This document shows positions 1 through 8,620 of a DNA stretch of 64,000 nt, one piece after another (the stretch's first letter is position 1; the number at the start of each line of letters is the position of its first letter). The stretch is from Colwellia sp. 1_MG-2023 (GTDB lineage Bacteria > Pseudomonadota > Gammaproteobacteria > Enterobacterales > Alteromonadaceae): contig NZ_JAUOPE010000004.1 in NCBI RefSeq assembly GCF_030546755.1, positions 248,001 to 312,000 of the forward strand. The letters are read 5' to 3'. The position numbers and the translations under genes were made by a program. The notes under the pieces are model-generated. The model was not told the DNA's origin and did not search any database. It worked only from the letters and a program-made list of their open reading frames with translations.

Positions 1-108
1 GTTAATAGCCGATCATATGTTTTATTTTGTGTGTCAAACAGCAATGTATTATATATTGATATTAGTTGTTCATAGAATCGGTGCTTGAGAAGTGCCTCTT
101 AGCTTTAA

Positions 109-888
109 TTACCTAAGTTTTTTCTTAATTGTATCCCAAGCAGCATTGATTAATTTTGCTTCATTTTCTGCTTGGGCTTTCCTAGTACCAGATAAGCTAG
201 CAATTTTGTCTGGATGGTAAAGTTTGATCAGTTGCATATAGGCAATTTTATATTCTTTAAGTGAACAACCTTGGCCTTTTCCCAAAATTTCGCATGCGTC
301 TGGAAAGTATTGTGGATTTAAATGACCTGAATCGGCACCATTTGAGTGGCTTTGATTTTGTCCATCTTGGGTATTTTCTTGTCTAGAATAGTCTTGATTA
401 CTTTGACTATTCTTACGATTTGAACGCGTTCTTTCTTGCTCTCGCTTTAGGTTTTCAGCTTCCCGACGAATTGCCTCTTCAGCTTCTCTGCGTTGGCGTT
501 CAATGTCTTGTTCAGCTTGTTGTTTTTGTCGCCTTAGTTCTTCTTCAACTTCTTGCTTTTGACGATATAGCTCAGCTTCTGCTTGCTCCTTTTGCTGTTC
601 TATATCGGCGACATATCCAGCTCTTGCGCGACGAAAACTAAGTGTTCCAAATAAGTCACTAATCCAGTACTTGAATTTAGTTACGGGTTGTTCAAAATTC
701 AGAATAATACCTACAACAAAACAAACCGTTGCTAAGTCTCTATACTCCATTTGCATGAATACTGGATAAAAACTTAGGATGATAATCGCCCCGAATACCA
801 TCAGAAACGGATTAAATTTTTTAAACAGTTTACCTACGATGTAGCCTAGAAAAATTAAACCTGCCGCACCAAATAACAACTCTGTCAT
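109..888 (-). CDS. Membrane-anchored J-domain (DnaJ-like) protein
   Basis: A 259-residue protein. The N-terminal ~70 residues contain two or three hydrophobic membrane segments. Residues ~90-165 are a charged Glu/Gln/Arg-rich coiled coil, followed by an Asn/Ser/Gln-rich linker. The last ~65 residues look like a J domain with the diagnostic HPD tripeptide (YHPDK), so it should stimulate an Hsp70 partner at the inner membrane. The J domain is C-terminal, unlike in housekeeping DnaJ. It overlaps the upstream 76-residue gene by ATGA and is the last gene of the mobC-relaxase-coupling protein operon, which suggests a role in conjugation or plasmid maintenance (inference). It ends in TAA. Confidence 0.75.
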   Translation of the reverse strand: MTELLFGAAGLIFLGYIVGKLFKKFNPFLMVFGAIIILSFYPVFMQMEYRDLATVCFVVGIILNFEQPVTKFKYWISDLFGTLSFRRARAGYVADIEQQKEQAEAELYRQKQEVEEELRRQKQQAEQDIERQRREAEEAIRREAENLKREQERTRSNRKNSQSNQDYSRQENTQDGQNQSHSNGADSGHLNPQYFPDACEILGKGQGCSLKEYKIAYMQLIKLYHPDKIASLSGTRKAQAENEAKLINAAWDTIKKKLR

Positions 889-1115
889 AGTTCTTGTAAT
901 TTCCTATAAAGCGGTTTCCATGTATGTATTAGCAGCCCAACTACAAATGATAATGTCAGCGGCCACCAGTCAATAGTTGAAACAATTGTAAAAACAGGGG
1001 CTAAAAAGCAAAGTACTAGAATACCCCAAATCGAAATACCATTTCGGAAAAACCAACCAATAAATAGACCAGCAAACCAAAATATACCTAAAAACACCAT
1101 AGTATCCGTATTCAT
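885..1115 (-). CDS. Small membrane protein of the mobilisation operon
   Basis: A 76-residue, very hydrophobic protein with about two or three transmembrane segments and no recognised family. It lies between the coupling protein and the J-domain gene, starting 2 bp from the former and overlapping the latter by ATGA, so translation is probably coupled. Its TGA is followed in frame by a TAA ten codons on (plus-strand 855-857), so if UGA is sense in this element the protein would gain a short tail. Confidence 0.55.
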   Translation of the reverse strand: MNTDTMVFLGIFWFAGLFIGWFFRNGISIWGILVLCFLAPVFTIVSTIDWWPLTLSFVVGLLIHTWKPLYRKLQEL

Positions 1116-1117
1116 TG

Positions 1118-2578
1118 CTATATCCTTAATTTGGTGTCGAATTCAATTCTAACCGACTGTTCGCTACATTGTGCTGGTTCTTTTTTGGCTAAACGAGCAT
1201 AACGGGAATGATTAAAAAAGTTAACTGTCTCAACGATGGTTGGTTGGTAATGTTTTGAAATATAAACCGCTTGGTTATCAGCCAATGTTCTGAGTTGCCC
1301 TGAAGATAATAAATCGAGTTCGTTATAATGTTGCACAACACTTGTGAAATTTTCTCGTTGCGAGATCACTCGCTTACCAATTATCTTTACAAACTCTTCA
1401 TTAGTATCTAAATCACCGCCTTTAAATATTAACGAGCTGCCAATACCAGCTTTTATTGCTTTTGCCCGTTGTTCGCCATATTTATCTTCTAGTTGAGATA
1501 TACCCTGAAAAACCAAAGATAATGATACTCGGTACTTTCGAACATTGGTGATAATGGTATTAAAATTATGAATGTAAGAATTACCAAACTCATCTAAGAA
1601 AGCGAATATATCTAATTCATGCTTTGTGGGTTTCGCTTTCATTACTTCAGCGAAAAGACGAGCGTAAAATACATCGATAATGAACTGATAATAAGCTTGT
1701 TGTGACTCTGGGAAATTTAAGTAAACAATCGTTTTTTGTTGGCGAATACTCTCTAGCTCTAGCGTGTCTGAACTTAATAACTCTCGCACTTGTGGGTTGT
1801 TCAATTGCTTTAATGCTGTTTTACAGATAGTGACATAGCTACTGAGCATTTTTTCATTACTGGTTGTTAAGCCAATCCATGATTCAACCAAACTTTTATC
1901 TTTTGGGTAATGTGGATTAACCGCATTTTCAGCTACCCAATCATCTAAACCAGAGCCATCACTACCAAAGCGCTGCACTAACGAATTCAGCTCAACAAGG
2001 TTAAGCTTATGCGGTTGGCTGTAAGCTAAACATTTAGCCAATATTTCCATAATTGAAATCGCACCATCATTCCAAAGTTGCTCTTTATCATTGCTGTACT
2101 TTGACATTATGATTGCAGCGCATACTTGCTCTATTTCTATAGTATGGCGAGCATCTAAACCCGCAAAGGGATTAAATCGAGAAGATGACACTAAGTCATC
2201 AGGACTTAATTTTACAACCCTATAACCTTGTGCTTTCAAATGCCCACTTGTAAGTTGGTAAACTTCTGAGCTGGGATCGTTCACAATCATTGAACAAGCA
2301 GAATTTGAAAGCTCAAAAATGTTAGGAATAATAAACACTGTTGTTTTGCCGCTACCGGGCTTAGCAATTACTGCAACATGTTCATATGAATCTTTTTGAG
2401 AAATACGGCTGTTTTGCCCATCAATCAATAAGCCTTTATTTCGGCCGGAAAAAATAGAAGCTAGCTCTTTGGTTGTCGCAAACCTTGCGCCTGTTTCCTT
2501 TATTAACAACTTATTTTTAGCGACGAGCGAGCCAATCTTAAATAAGCCTGAAAAGGTATCTTTGATAATTTTTGACAC
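1118..2578 (-). CDS. VirD4/TraG-type type IV coupling protein
   Basis: A 486-residue ATPase expected to link the relaxosome to a type IV secretion channel. The Walker A motif (KPGSGKTT, Lys ~78) is followed by the VirD4-like NDPSSEVYQLTSG stretch. A Walker B-like FLDEFGN lies near residue 325, and a late SLVFQGISQLEDKYG stretch is typical of TraG/TraD C-termini. It lacks an obvious N-terminal membrane domain, so it may rely on the neighbouring small membrane protein (inference). It abuts the 71-residue gene upstream and ends in TAG. Trp is encoded by TGG throughout. The Gly codons I checked around the main motifs are GGT or GGC, and there is no internal TGA. Confidence 0.88.
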   Translation of the reverse strand: MSKIIKDTFSGLFKIGSLVAKNKLLIKETGARFATTKELASIFSGRNKGLLIDGQNSRISQKDSYEHVAVIAKPGSGKTTVFIIPNIFELSNSACSMIVNDPSSEVYQLTSGHLKAQGYRVVKLSPDDLVSSSRFNPFAGLDARHTIEIEQVCAAIIMSKYSNDKEQLWNDGAISIMEILAKCLAYSQPHKLNLVELNSLVQRFGSDGSGLDDWVAENAVNPHYPKDKSLVESWIGLTTSNEKMLSSYVTICKTALKQLNNPQVRELLSSDTLELESIRQQKTIVYLNFPESQQAYYQFIIDVFYARLFAEVMKAKPTKHELDIFAFLDEFGNSYIHNFNTIITNVRKYRVSLSLVFQGISQLEDKYGEQRAKAIKAGIGSSLIFKGGDLDTNEEFVKIIGKRVISQRENFTSVVQHYNELDLLSSGQLRTLADNQAVYISKHYQPTIVETVNFFNHSRYARLAKKEPAQCSEQSVRIEFDTKLRI

Positions 2579-2793
2579 TAGCCCATATCCTTTTCAAATT
2601 GTTTGCTTTTAGACTGTTTTTCCCTAGCCTTTTTAATTTTTGCTTTATGTGATTGAGCGGCCAACGTATTTTTTTGGTTGTTACCCTGCTCAATTAATGA
2701 TGATTTTTTACTTTGTTCATCATCAATATTTTTGCCCGAACGCGCGGCAGAAAAGGCACTAAATAAACCATCAAAAAACCCTAATATATCCAT
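2578..2793 (-). CDS. Small hypothetical protein, mobilisation operon
   Basis: A 71-residue protein with a hydrophobic, aromatic N-terminus (DILGFFDGLFSAFSAARSG) followed by a Lys/Gln/Ser-rich basic tail. I do not recognise a family. It lies between the relaxase and the coupling protein, its end abuts the coupling-protein start, and it ends in TAG. The position suggests a relaxosome or coupling accessory (inference). Confidence 0.5.
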   Translation of the reverse strand: MDILGFFDGLFSAFSAARSGKNIDDEQSKKSSLIEQGNNQKNTLAAQSHKAKIKKAREKQSKSKQFEKDMG

Positions 2794-2825
2794 TTTCTAC
2801 CTACCTATTTTTAGTTTTTAAGTAA

Positions 2826-3812
2826 CTAACGTTCAAAGCCTTTATCTTTATTCTTGCTCTTGGCATTAGCCGACTTTTGTTGAGCATTCCTAGCTTTCTT
2901 TATATCCGCTTTATTTTGCTCAACAGCTTTTTCTTTTATTGAATCCGCATCACTGCGAGTTTCTTGCTTATCATTTTTTTGCTGTTTTTCTGATTCATCA
3001 ACTTTGGTTTGTTGCTTAGCTTTGTCACCCTGTTGAAGTAACGAATCAACTTGCTTAAATTGCTCTTCAAGTGCCAACGTTTTTAACCGATATTTTTTGC
3101 CATCGGTTTTGTTTATAAAACCAATGGCACTGCCTCGGTTATACATTTCAATATTTTGCTTTTCAAGCTGAGTAAAATACTCATTCATGGTAGGGCTATT
3201 GGCAAAAATGTTATTGAGTGTTTTTACCATATGCTCTTTTTTTTCTAAGCGGCCACCTTTGCGCTTTACTTCTGCTGCTTTATTCGATTCGCGTGATTTC
3301 CTCTGTTCAGCTTTAGCATTCATAATGATGTCTTGCTCAAGCTCAGGGTATTTTTCAATCACGTAACGCTCTAACTGCTTTTTAGCCTTATCAAATTCGA
3401 ACTTGGTTAAACGCTGATTTTTAAAGGCATCCAGCTCGTTACTGCTGATCATTAAATGAAAATGCACGTTAATGTCTTTTTCATCATGCATATAGCCAGC
3501 AACCAAATTGTTTTTGCAACGCATATCAACATAGTTGCGAACTATATCGAATAGGCGTTCTTTTTCTTGCTCAAGCGTTAGCTGTTTAGATTTAGTAATG
3601 GCAATCACTTCATGAAATAGGTAATTACCATTTTTACGCGCTTTAACCTTACGAGAGTTGGCAACAAATTCATTGATGATATCTTGGTCTTTTCGTGAAT
3701 AAATATTATGCGAAAAATAATCGTATTTACTACTGCGCGATGAGCCATCTTTCATGTAATGGTATAGCTGAGAAAAAGTGCGGTGTTTGCGGCTCATCGA
3801 TTTTATGATCAT
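2826..3812 (-). CDS. Relaxase/mobilisation nuclease (MobA/VirD2-like)
   Basis: A 328-residue relaxase expected to nick oriT and stay covalently attached to the transferred strand. The N-terminal ~170 residues carry the relaxase core: an early Tyr-rich segment (SQLYHYMKDG) offering the catalytic Tyr, and the metal-binding HxH motif in INVHFHLMIS (~residue 118). The C-terminal third is a Lys/Gln/Glu-rich low-complexity tail. The start overlaps the mobC stop (ATGA), and the gene ends in TAG. It contains no Trp at all and no in-frame TGA. The family call rests on motif order and on the MobC-like neighbour. Confidence 0.85.
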   Translation of the reverse strand: MIIKSMSRKHRTFSQLYHYMKDGSSRSSKYDYFSHNIYSRKDQDIINEFVANSRKVKARKNGNYLFHEVIAITKSKQLTLEQEKERLFDIVRNYVDMRCKNNLVAGYMHDEKDINVHFHLMISSNELDAFKNQRLTKFEFDKAKKQLERYVIEKYPELEQDIIMNAKAEQRKSRESNKAAEVKRKGGRLEKKEHMVKTLNNIFANSPTMNEYFTQLEKQNIEMYNRGSAIGFINKTDGKKYRLKTLALEEQFKQVDSLLQQGDKAKQQTKVDESEKQQKNDKQETRSDADSIKEKAVEQNKADIKKARNAQQKSANAKSKNKDKGFER

Positions 3813-4195
3813 TTTTCTGCTTCCTTTTGAATAAAGGAAGCAATGCCATCTTCAAGCTTTTTTAGCTCCATTAACAAGTCGCGTTCATCAACCATTACCT
3901 TTAATGTATTTGAACGGTGAGCAATTTGGTTAATATTATTGGCTACATTGCGAAGCAAAAATTTCATCTCTTTTATTTCATCTTGCAGCTGCGATGAAAT
4001 AAATGGTGATTTGTTTAAATGGTGTTGAACGAGTTGTGCAATAAATGAGGTGGGTTTGGTATTGTTAAGGTCGGCAAGATAGCTGATTTTAGAAAATTCA
4101 TCAGCGGATAAGCTAATATTGACTCGCTTTCGCTTATCAATATATTCATCTAAATATCGCTTTCGTTTTTCGCTTACCATACACCTGTCCCTCAA
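3809..4195 (-). CDS. mobC: MobC-like relaxosome protein
   Basis: A small basic DNA-binding protein expected to help the relaxase open oriT. The N-terminus is rich in Lys/Arg, then comes a ribbon-helix-helix-like segment (RVNISLSADEFSKISYLA). Around residue 90 sits the MobC signature LRNVANNINQIAHRSN. The longest frame starts at a TTG (4195); an ATG at 4180, with a purine-rich GAGGG about 9 nt upstream, is the more likely start. The TGA stop overlaps the relaxase ATG and is followed in frame two codons later by TAA. The gene faces away from the palindrome-rich stretch at 4201-4290, the candidate oriT. Confidence 0.8.
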   Translation of the reverse strand: MRDRCMVSEKRKRYLDEYIDKRKRVNISLSADEFSKISYLADLNNTKPTSFIAQLVQHHLNKSPFISSQLQDEIKEMKFLLRNVANNINQIAHRSNTLKVMVDERDLLMELKKLEDGIASFIQKEAEK

Positions 4196-4200
4196 AGTAA

Positions 4201-4290
4201 CGGGGTTAAGGGCGCTCCCTTATGGGTTCTAGGGCTAGCCCTAGCAAGAGAGTAATTGGTACAGTCGGTTACCAACTTGCAATCTTGCCA
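4201..4290. other. Candidate oriT (palindrome cluster upstream of mobC)
   Basis: Just upstream of mobC lie three inverted repeats in 70 bp: TAAGGG/CCCTTA (4207-4222), a perfect 16-bp palindrome CTAGGGCTAGCCCTAG (4229-4244), and TTGGTA/TACCAA (4256-4275). They are followed by an AATCTTGCC sequence reminiscent of nic regions. Position and structure fit an oriT. The nick site is an inference. Confidence 0.5.
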
Positions 4291-4466
4291 TCACACATCA
4301 GCATAGTAGAAAAATTAAGCTTTTCAAATTGTGAGAGCGGGTTAGTAAGTATCAAGAAATGACGTGCTAACCTGTTGGCATGGTAACGGCAGATAGGTAA
4401 ATTTTTACGCTAACAATTGCATCTAGAGCAAAAAACGCCCAGTTAAAACTGAGCGTAAAATGCTTA

Positions 4467-4832
4467 CTAGCTGTAAGCACTTAAGTTATAAATTTCTTCA
4501 ATTGAATAAAATAAATAACTTAAATCTTTAGTGACATTTTCACCTCACCAAGAGATCATGTACTCAACGCTTTCCCATCTCGTATTCACGTTCAAATAAA
4601 TATTAGGTCAACCACAGCCTAAGCAAATTTCAAAATAACTATAATGTTCATTGCTGTAATGTTGAATTTCTATACAACTAAAGTAATCGGTAATTGCATC
4701 AAACTCTTCATCAATACTAAGTGCTCAATGTTCACTAATTATTTGTTTAACGAACTCACTGCTTGATAAATCTCCAAACGCTAAAACATCAGCTTCAAAC
4801 CTATCTGCATATTGTTGTAATTCAGTTTTCAT
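4467..4832 (-). CDS. Plasmid-type hypothetical protein with three in-frame UGA codons
   Basis: Read conventionally this is broken. Read with TGA as sense it is a 121-residue protein from ATG (4832) to TAG (4467), which is followed by a TAA. TGA codons are residues 36, 75 and 96 (plus-strand 4725, 4608, 4545). Residue 75 lies in LGCG-x-PNIYL, where proteins I recall of this type have CGGPN, so glycine fits. Residue 96 lies in MISW-x-GENV, where either Gly or Trp would fit (some relatives have WWG). GGA is also used once for Gly. Function unknown. It sits between the oriT candidate and the defence cassette. Confidence 0.6.
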
Positions 4833-5214
4833 AGTAAAAAACTTAATAAATAAAACAGGACGATTAATCCTATAAATCAATCACAATGCTCTGAGGAAAC
4901 TCAAATTTATTTTGAAAAAATTGTGACCTCACTATAAGCACCTGAGAATATTTTCAAAATTAATTTTAATTGCCGAAGTTTTAAGAGGCTTTTTCAACCA
5001 AGGTTAAATAAAAGAAAAAGCCCTTAAAAGAGCTTTGTAAAATTGATTTATTTGATTGAAAGGCCATACGAGAAGTATATCGGTACTCGTTAATCACCCC
5101 CGTTGAAAAGCAATGCTTTATTGCCTGTAATGGGGTACAATCCGTATAGTTAATACTAAGAAAATAACATGTTTTGTTATTTGTCATTTATGGAAAAGTG
5201 ACTAGGGGTGGATT
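4833..5214. other. Intergenic region with a minus-strand terminator-like hairpin
   Basis: There is no convincing gene here. A 68-codon minus-strand frame (4981-5187, TAA) exists but has no recognisable family. On the minus strand AAAGCTCTT/AAGGGCTTT (about 5012-5034) followed by a T-rich run looks like a Rho-independent terminator. A short transcript starting near 5187 and ending here is possible but unproven. The right end carries the leader of the IetA-like gene, with a GGGGTGG ribosome-binding sequence before ATG 5215. Confidence 0.35.
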
Positions 5215-6192
5215 ATGGCTAGTGGGAAATTATTGAGATTACTTGTTCAATCTGGTGCTTCTGGTGACCCTACAGCATTTAGAAGTGCTACTGAACAATT
5301 AATAAAAGAAGAAAGGCAGAAGCAACATAATTTATTAGCTAATGACTTAGAACGAATATTATACGGTGAACGCGCGCCTTCAAGTTCTACGGTTCATAGT
5401 ATTTTACCAGAAGCTCCTGTTGATAAAGAAAGCGGTGTGGCCTTAATAGACATTAAGCAAGCTAACCGCTCTATCGATGAACTTGTGTTAGAACAAAGCA
5501 CGTTAGAAGTTATTGAAAACGTATTAGAAGAGTATAGACGGGAAGATGTACTAAGAAGTTATGGCATGATGCCCGCTGAAAAAGTACTTTTTTTCGGCCC
5601 TCCTGGTTGTGGTAAAACACTCTCGGCTGAGGCTATCGCTTATGAATTGAATAGACCTCTTGCAATTGTTCGGTTGGACTCACTAGTATCATCATTTCTC
5701 GGTGAAACAGCAGCAAACCTTAGAAAGGTTTTTGATTTCATTGCAAAGCATAAGCTTGTTGTGCTTTTTGATGAGTTTGATGCACTCGGAAAAGAGCGCG
5801 ATGATGGTTCCGAACACGGCGAACTAAGGCGTGTTGTCAATGCCGTGCTTCAGATGATGGATTCATACGATGGTCAAAGCATCATTATTGCTGCGACCAA
5901 CCATGATCAAATTCTTGATAGCGCTATTTGGCGTCGTTTTGACGAGTTAGTAGAATTTCCAGTACTTAACAAGAAACAGCTTCAAAACTTATTACAGCTT
6001 AAACTTCGCGGTGTAAGAAGGGAATTTGATTTAGATTGCCCTGAACTTCACTCTATATTTGACGGCAAGTCGCCAGCAATCATTGAGCGTATTATTAGGC
6101 GTGCTGTTAAACGAATGATACTGAAACAAAAAGAGTTTTTAAGTGTGAGAATGTTAAACCATGCATTCGCATTGGAAAGCCGAATAAAATAA
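5215..6192 (+). CDS. ietA: AAA+ ATPase, IetA-like anti-phage defence component
   Basis: A 325-residue AAA+ ATPase. The Walker A motif is GPPGCGKT (Lys134), Walker B is VLFDEFDALG (Asp186/Glu187), sensor 1 is IIAATNHDQ, and an arginine-finger segment IWRRFDE follows. The ~100 N-terminal residues are a helical adaptor. It lies 24 bp upstream of a subtilase. An AAA+ ATPase paired with a subtilisin-like protease is the architecture of the IetAS defence system, where the ATPase is thought to regulate the protease. It ends in TAA, uses GGA for Gly and contains no internal TGA, unlike nearby backbone genes. Confidence 0.82.
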   Translation: MASGKLLRLLVQSGASGDPTAFRSATEQLIKEERQKQHNLLANDLERILYGERAPSSSTVHSILPEAPVDKESGVALIDIKQANRSIDELVLEQSTLEVIENVLEEYRREDVLRSYGMMPAEKVLFFGPPGCGKTLSAEAIAYELNRPLAIVRLDSLVSSFLGETAANLRKVFDFIAKHKLVVLFDEFDALGKERDDGSEHGELRRVVNAVLQMMDSYDGQSIIIAATNHDQILDSAIWRRFDELVEFPVLNKKQLQNLLQLKLRGVRREFDLDCPELHSIFDGKSPAIIERIIRRAVKRMILKQKEFLSVRMLNHAFALESRIK

Positions 6193-6216
6193 ATAAAGTA
6201 AGCAAAGGAATGTAGT

Positions 6217-8580
6217 ATGGCAGGAGCGTATCCTCATCTTTCTTTTTCTAAGGAAGTACCATTAACGCCTAGAAGATCTCGCGGTGGTTTTGGCTCAAAA
6301 ATTAAATGCGATGATCCAAAAGGGCATGGTCAAAAATTACAAGACCAAGTTATTTCTTTTCAAGAGGCCATTGCATCACAAGTTGGCGGTAATAATTCTC
6401 GAAATCTTATTAAAATAAAACTAACCGAAAAAATGAGTTTCGAAGATATCACTAAGCATGGTATTTCGATAATTGCTCAAGAAGATGAAACGGTTTACCT
6501 TGCTTTTGCAGATGAACAACAGCTCAATGAGTTTAATAGCAGATTAGCAAGGTTAGTCGAAGGTGAGCATGTAACTTATACAAACTTACTATTTGCGATA
6601 GATCAGATAGATGCTTGGAGTGCTGAAGATAGGAAAAGTTGGGCGTTACATCAATTCGGCTTCCCTACAGAAGAAACTTTTAGACTTGATGTTGAACTGT
6701 GGCCAGTTGGTGAAACAGGCAGTGGAGAAAGAAATAACTTAATTGCAGATTTCGAAGCGTGGCTAAATTCATCGAACATACAAAAGCTTGATAAAGTTAA
6801 CCGCGATAGTCTTGTAATGTTTCGTCTCATTGTCAATTCAGATCATGCTGAAAGTCTTTTAAATCATAAAGACATTAGGCAGGTAGACTTACCCCCAAGA
6901 ACAGGTATTGAGTTCTCTCAGCTAAATATTGATGTTAATGCACTGCCCCCTCAGCTAAATGAATTACCTGATGATGCAAGCAAAATTTGCGTATTGGATA
7001 GCGGAATAAATGCAAATCATATCTTGTTACAAGGTGCTGTAGGTGATTCACAAAGCTTTATTAGCGGTGAAGATGCTACAGATACTGTAGGTCATGGCAC
7101 AGCTGTAGCTGGTGTAGCATTATTTGGTGATTTAGAAGAAAGGATTGAGGCCAATGAGTGGACTCGTGAGCTATGGCTACTCAGTGGTAAAGTCTTAACT
7201 CAGGACGAGAATGGCGAACCAGTATTTGATGAAAAAACTATAGAAACAACGCTCATCGATGCAATTACCTATTTTCATGAAGAATATGGATGCCGTATTT
7301 ATAATTTATCTTTAGGTAACCTAAATGCACCTTATAAGCATAGCCATATATCAGGCATGGCAGTTACTTTGGATGAGCTGGCTAGAAAATTAGATATTTT
7401 AATTGTTGTATCTTCTGGTAATTATAATGGCTCTGAAATTATAAATAATTGGCGCGATGATTACCCATCTTACCTTTTGTCTGAAGATGCTGCTTTAATT
7501 GATCCAGCGCCAGCAGCCAACGTGTTAACCGTTGGCTCTTTTGCTAAGCATACTATGACCTACGCGGAGCGTAGATATCAGCAGCAAGGTGAAATCAACG
7601 AATTACACGTAGCGAATGAAGGCCAAATTTCGCCATTCTCTAGAAGTAGCCAAAATAGCAAATCGGCTTTAAAGCCTGAATTGCTAGCCCATGGCGGTAA
7701 CTTTGCTATTCCAGCAAGAAGAGAAGGTCAAGGTTGGAATCAAATTTCCAAGCATCTCGGCGTTGTAACTCTAAATCATAACCCGCTAGGAAGTACATTG
7801 CTGAGTGAATTTAGCGGAACCAGTTTTTCTGCACCATATATCGCTCACTTAGCAGGTAGGTTGTTGAACAACTACCCACAAGCGTCGGCGAACTTACTTA
7901 GGGCATTACTAGCAAATCATGCAAATGTTACACACGAAATAACATCTACGTTTGAAACAAAAGAGCAAATGAGACGTGTAGCGGGGTACGGGGTTGTCGA
8001 TGAAGATAGTTTATTCAAGTCTTCAGAAGAGCATGTTGTTTTAATTAGTGAAGAAAAAATTGAAAACGATAAACATCAATTTTTTGAAATACCGATTCCT
8101 TATGATTATTTTCGCAAAGGTAAAGCGACGAGAACCATTACGGCCAGCCTTGCTTATAGCCCATCTGTTCGTACTACAAGATTAGAATACCTCGCTACTA
8201 AAATGAAATTTCATTTAGTTAACGGCGAATCATTAGAGTCGGTTGCTAAAGCTTTTAATAACGACAATAAAAAACAAATTAAATCTATTAGCGAGAGTGA
8301 TGGGAATAAGCGCGATATAACACAAGACGATAGAAGTCGAGGAACGCTTCAGTCTAGTACATGGACATTCAACCAATTTAATAAACCAAGAAAACTATTC
8401 TTAGTGGTTACAAGACAAGATCAACCTTGGGCTCAGAATCTGGTTGCTGATGAGGAAAGTTATGCTTTAGCTATATCTATCACAGACCGAGAAAATGAAG
8501 AAGCCAAGCTATATCAACAAATATCTGAAAAACTAAAAGCTCGCGAACAAGTTAAACAAAGAGCTAAAGTTAACCAGTGA
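6217..8580 (+). CDS. ietS: Subtilisin-like serine protease, IetS-like defence effector
   Basis: A 787-residue S8 family protease without a signal peptide, so cytoplasmic. The catalytic triad is visible: Asp261 in CVLDSGIN, His293 in VGHGTAVAGV, Ser536 in SGTSFSAPYIAHLAGR, with the oxyanion Asn probably in SSGNYNGSE. About 250 N-terminal residues form a family-specific domain, and ~190 residues follow the protease core. It pairs with the AAA+ gene upstream. The stop is TGA followed immediately by TAG. A membrane-protein gene follows 40 bp downstream. Confidence 0.82.
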   Translation: MAGAYPHLSFSKEVPLTPRRSRGGFGSKIKCDDPKGHGQKLQDQVISFQEAIASQVGGNNSRNLIKIKLTEKMSFEDITKHGISIIAQEDETVYLAFADEQQLNEFNSRLARLVEGEHVTYTNLLFAIDQIDAWSAEDRKSWALHQFGFPTEETFRLDVELWPVGETGSGERNNLIADFEAWLNSSNIQKLDKVNRDSLVMFRLIVNSDHAESLLNHKDIRQVDLPPRTGIEFSQLNIDVNALPPQLNELPDDASKICVLDSGINANHILLQGAVGDSQSFISGEDATDTVGHGTAVAGVALFGDLEERIEANEWTRELWLLSGKVLTQDENGEPVFDEKTIETTLIDAITYFHEEYGCRIYNLSLGNLNAPYKHSHISGMAVTLDELARKLDILIVVSSGNYNGSEIINNWRDDYPSYLLSEDAALIDPAPAANVLTVGSFAKHTMTYAERRYQQQGEINELHVANEGQISPFSRSSQNSKSALKPELLAHGGNFAIPARREGQGWNQISKHLGVVTLNHNPLGSTLLSEFSGTSFSAPYIAHLAGRLLNNYPQASANLLRALLANHANVTHEITSTFETKEQMRRVAGYGVVDEDSLFKSSEEHVVLISEEKIENDKHQFFEIPIPYDYFRKGKATRTITASLAYSPSVRTTRLEYLATKMKFHLVNGESLESVAKAFNNDNKKQIKSISESDGNKRDITQDDRSRGTLQSSTWTFNQFNKPRKLFLVVTRQDQPWAQNLVADEESYALAISITDRENEEAKLYQQISEKLKAREQVKQRAKVNQ

Positions 8581-8620
8581 TAGAAGCTAGAGAATATTTA
8601 GTTTCTTTTTAGGACAATTC

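Noticed and set aside
4981-5187. 68-codon minus-strand frame as a gene
   Set aside because: No recognisable family, and a terminator-like hairpin lies within it. Treated as intergenic.
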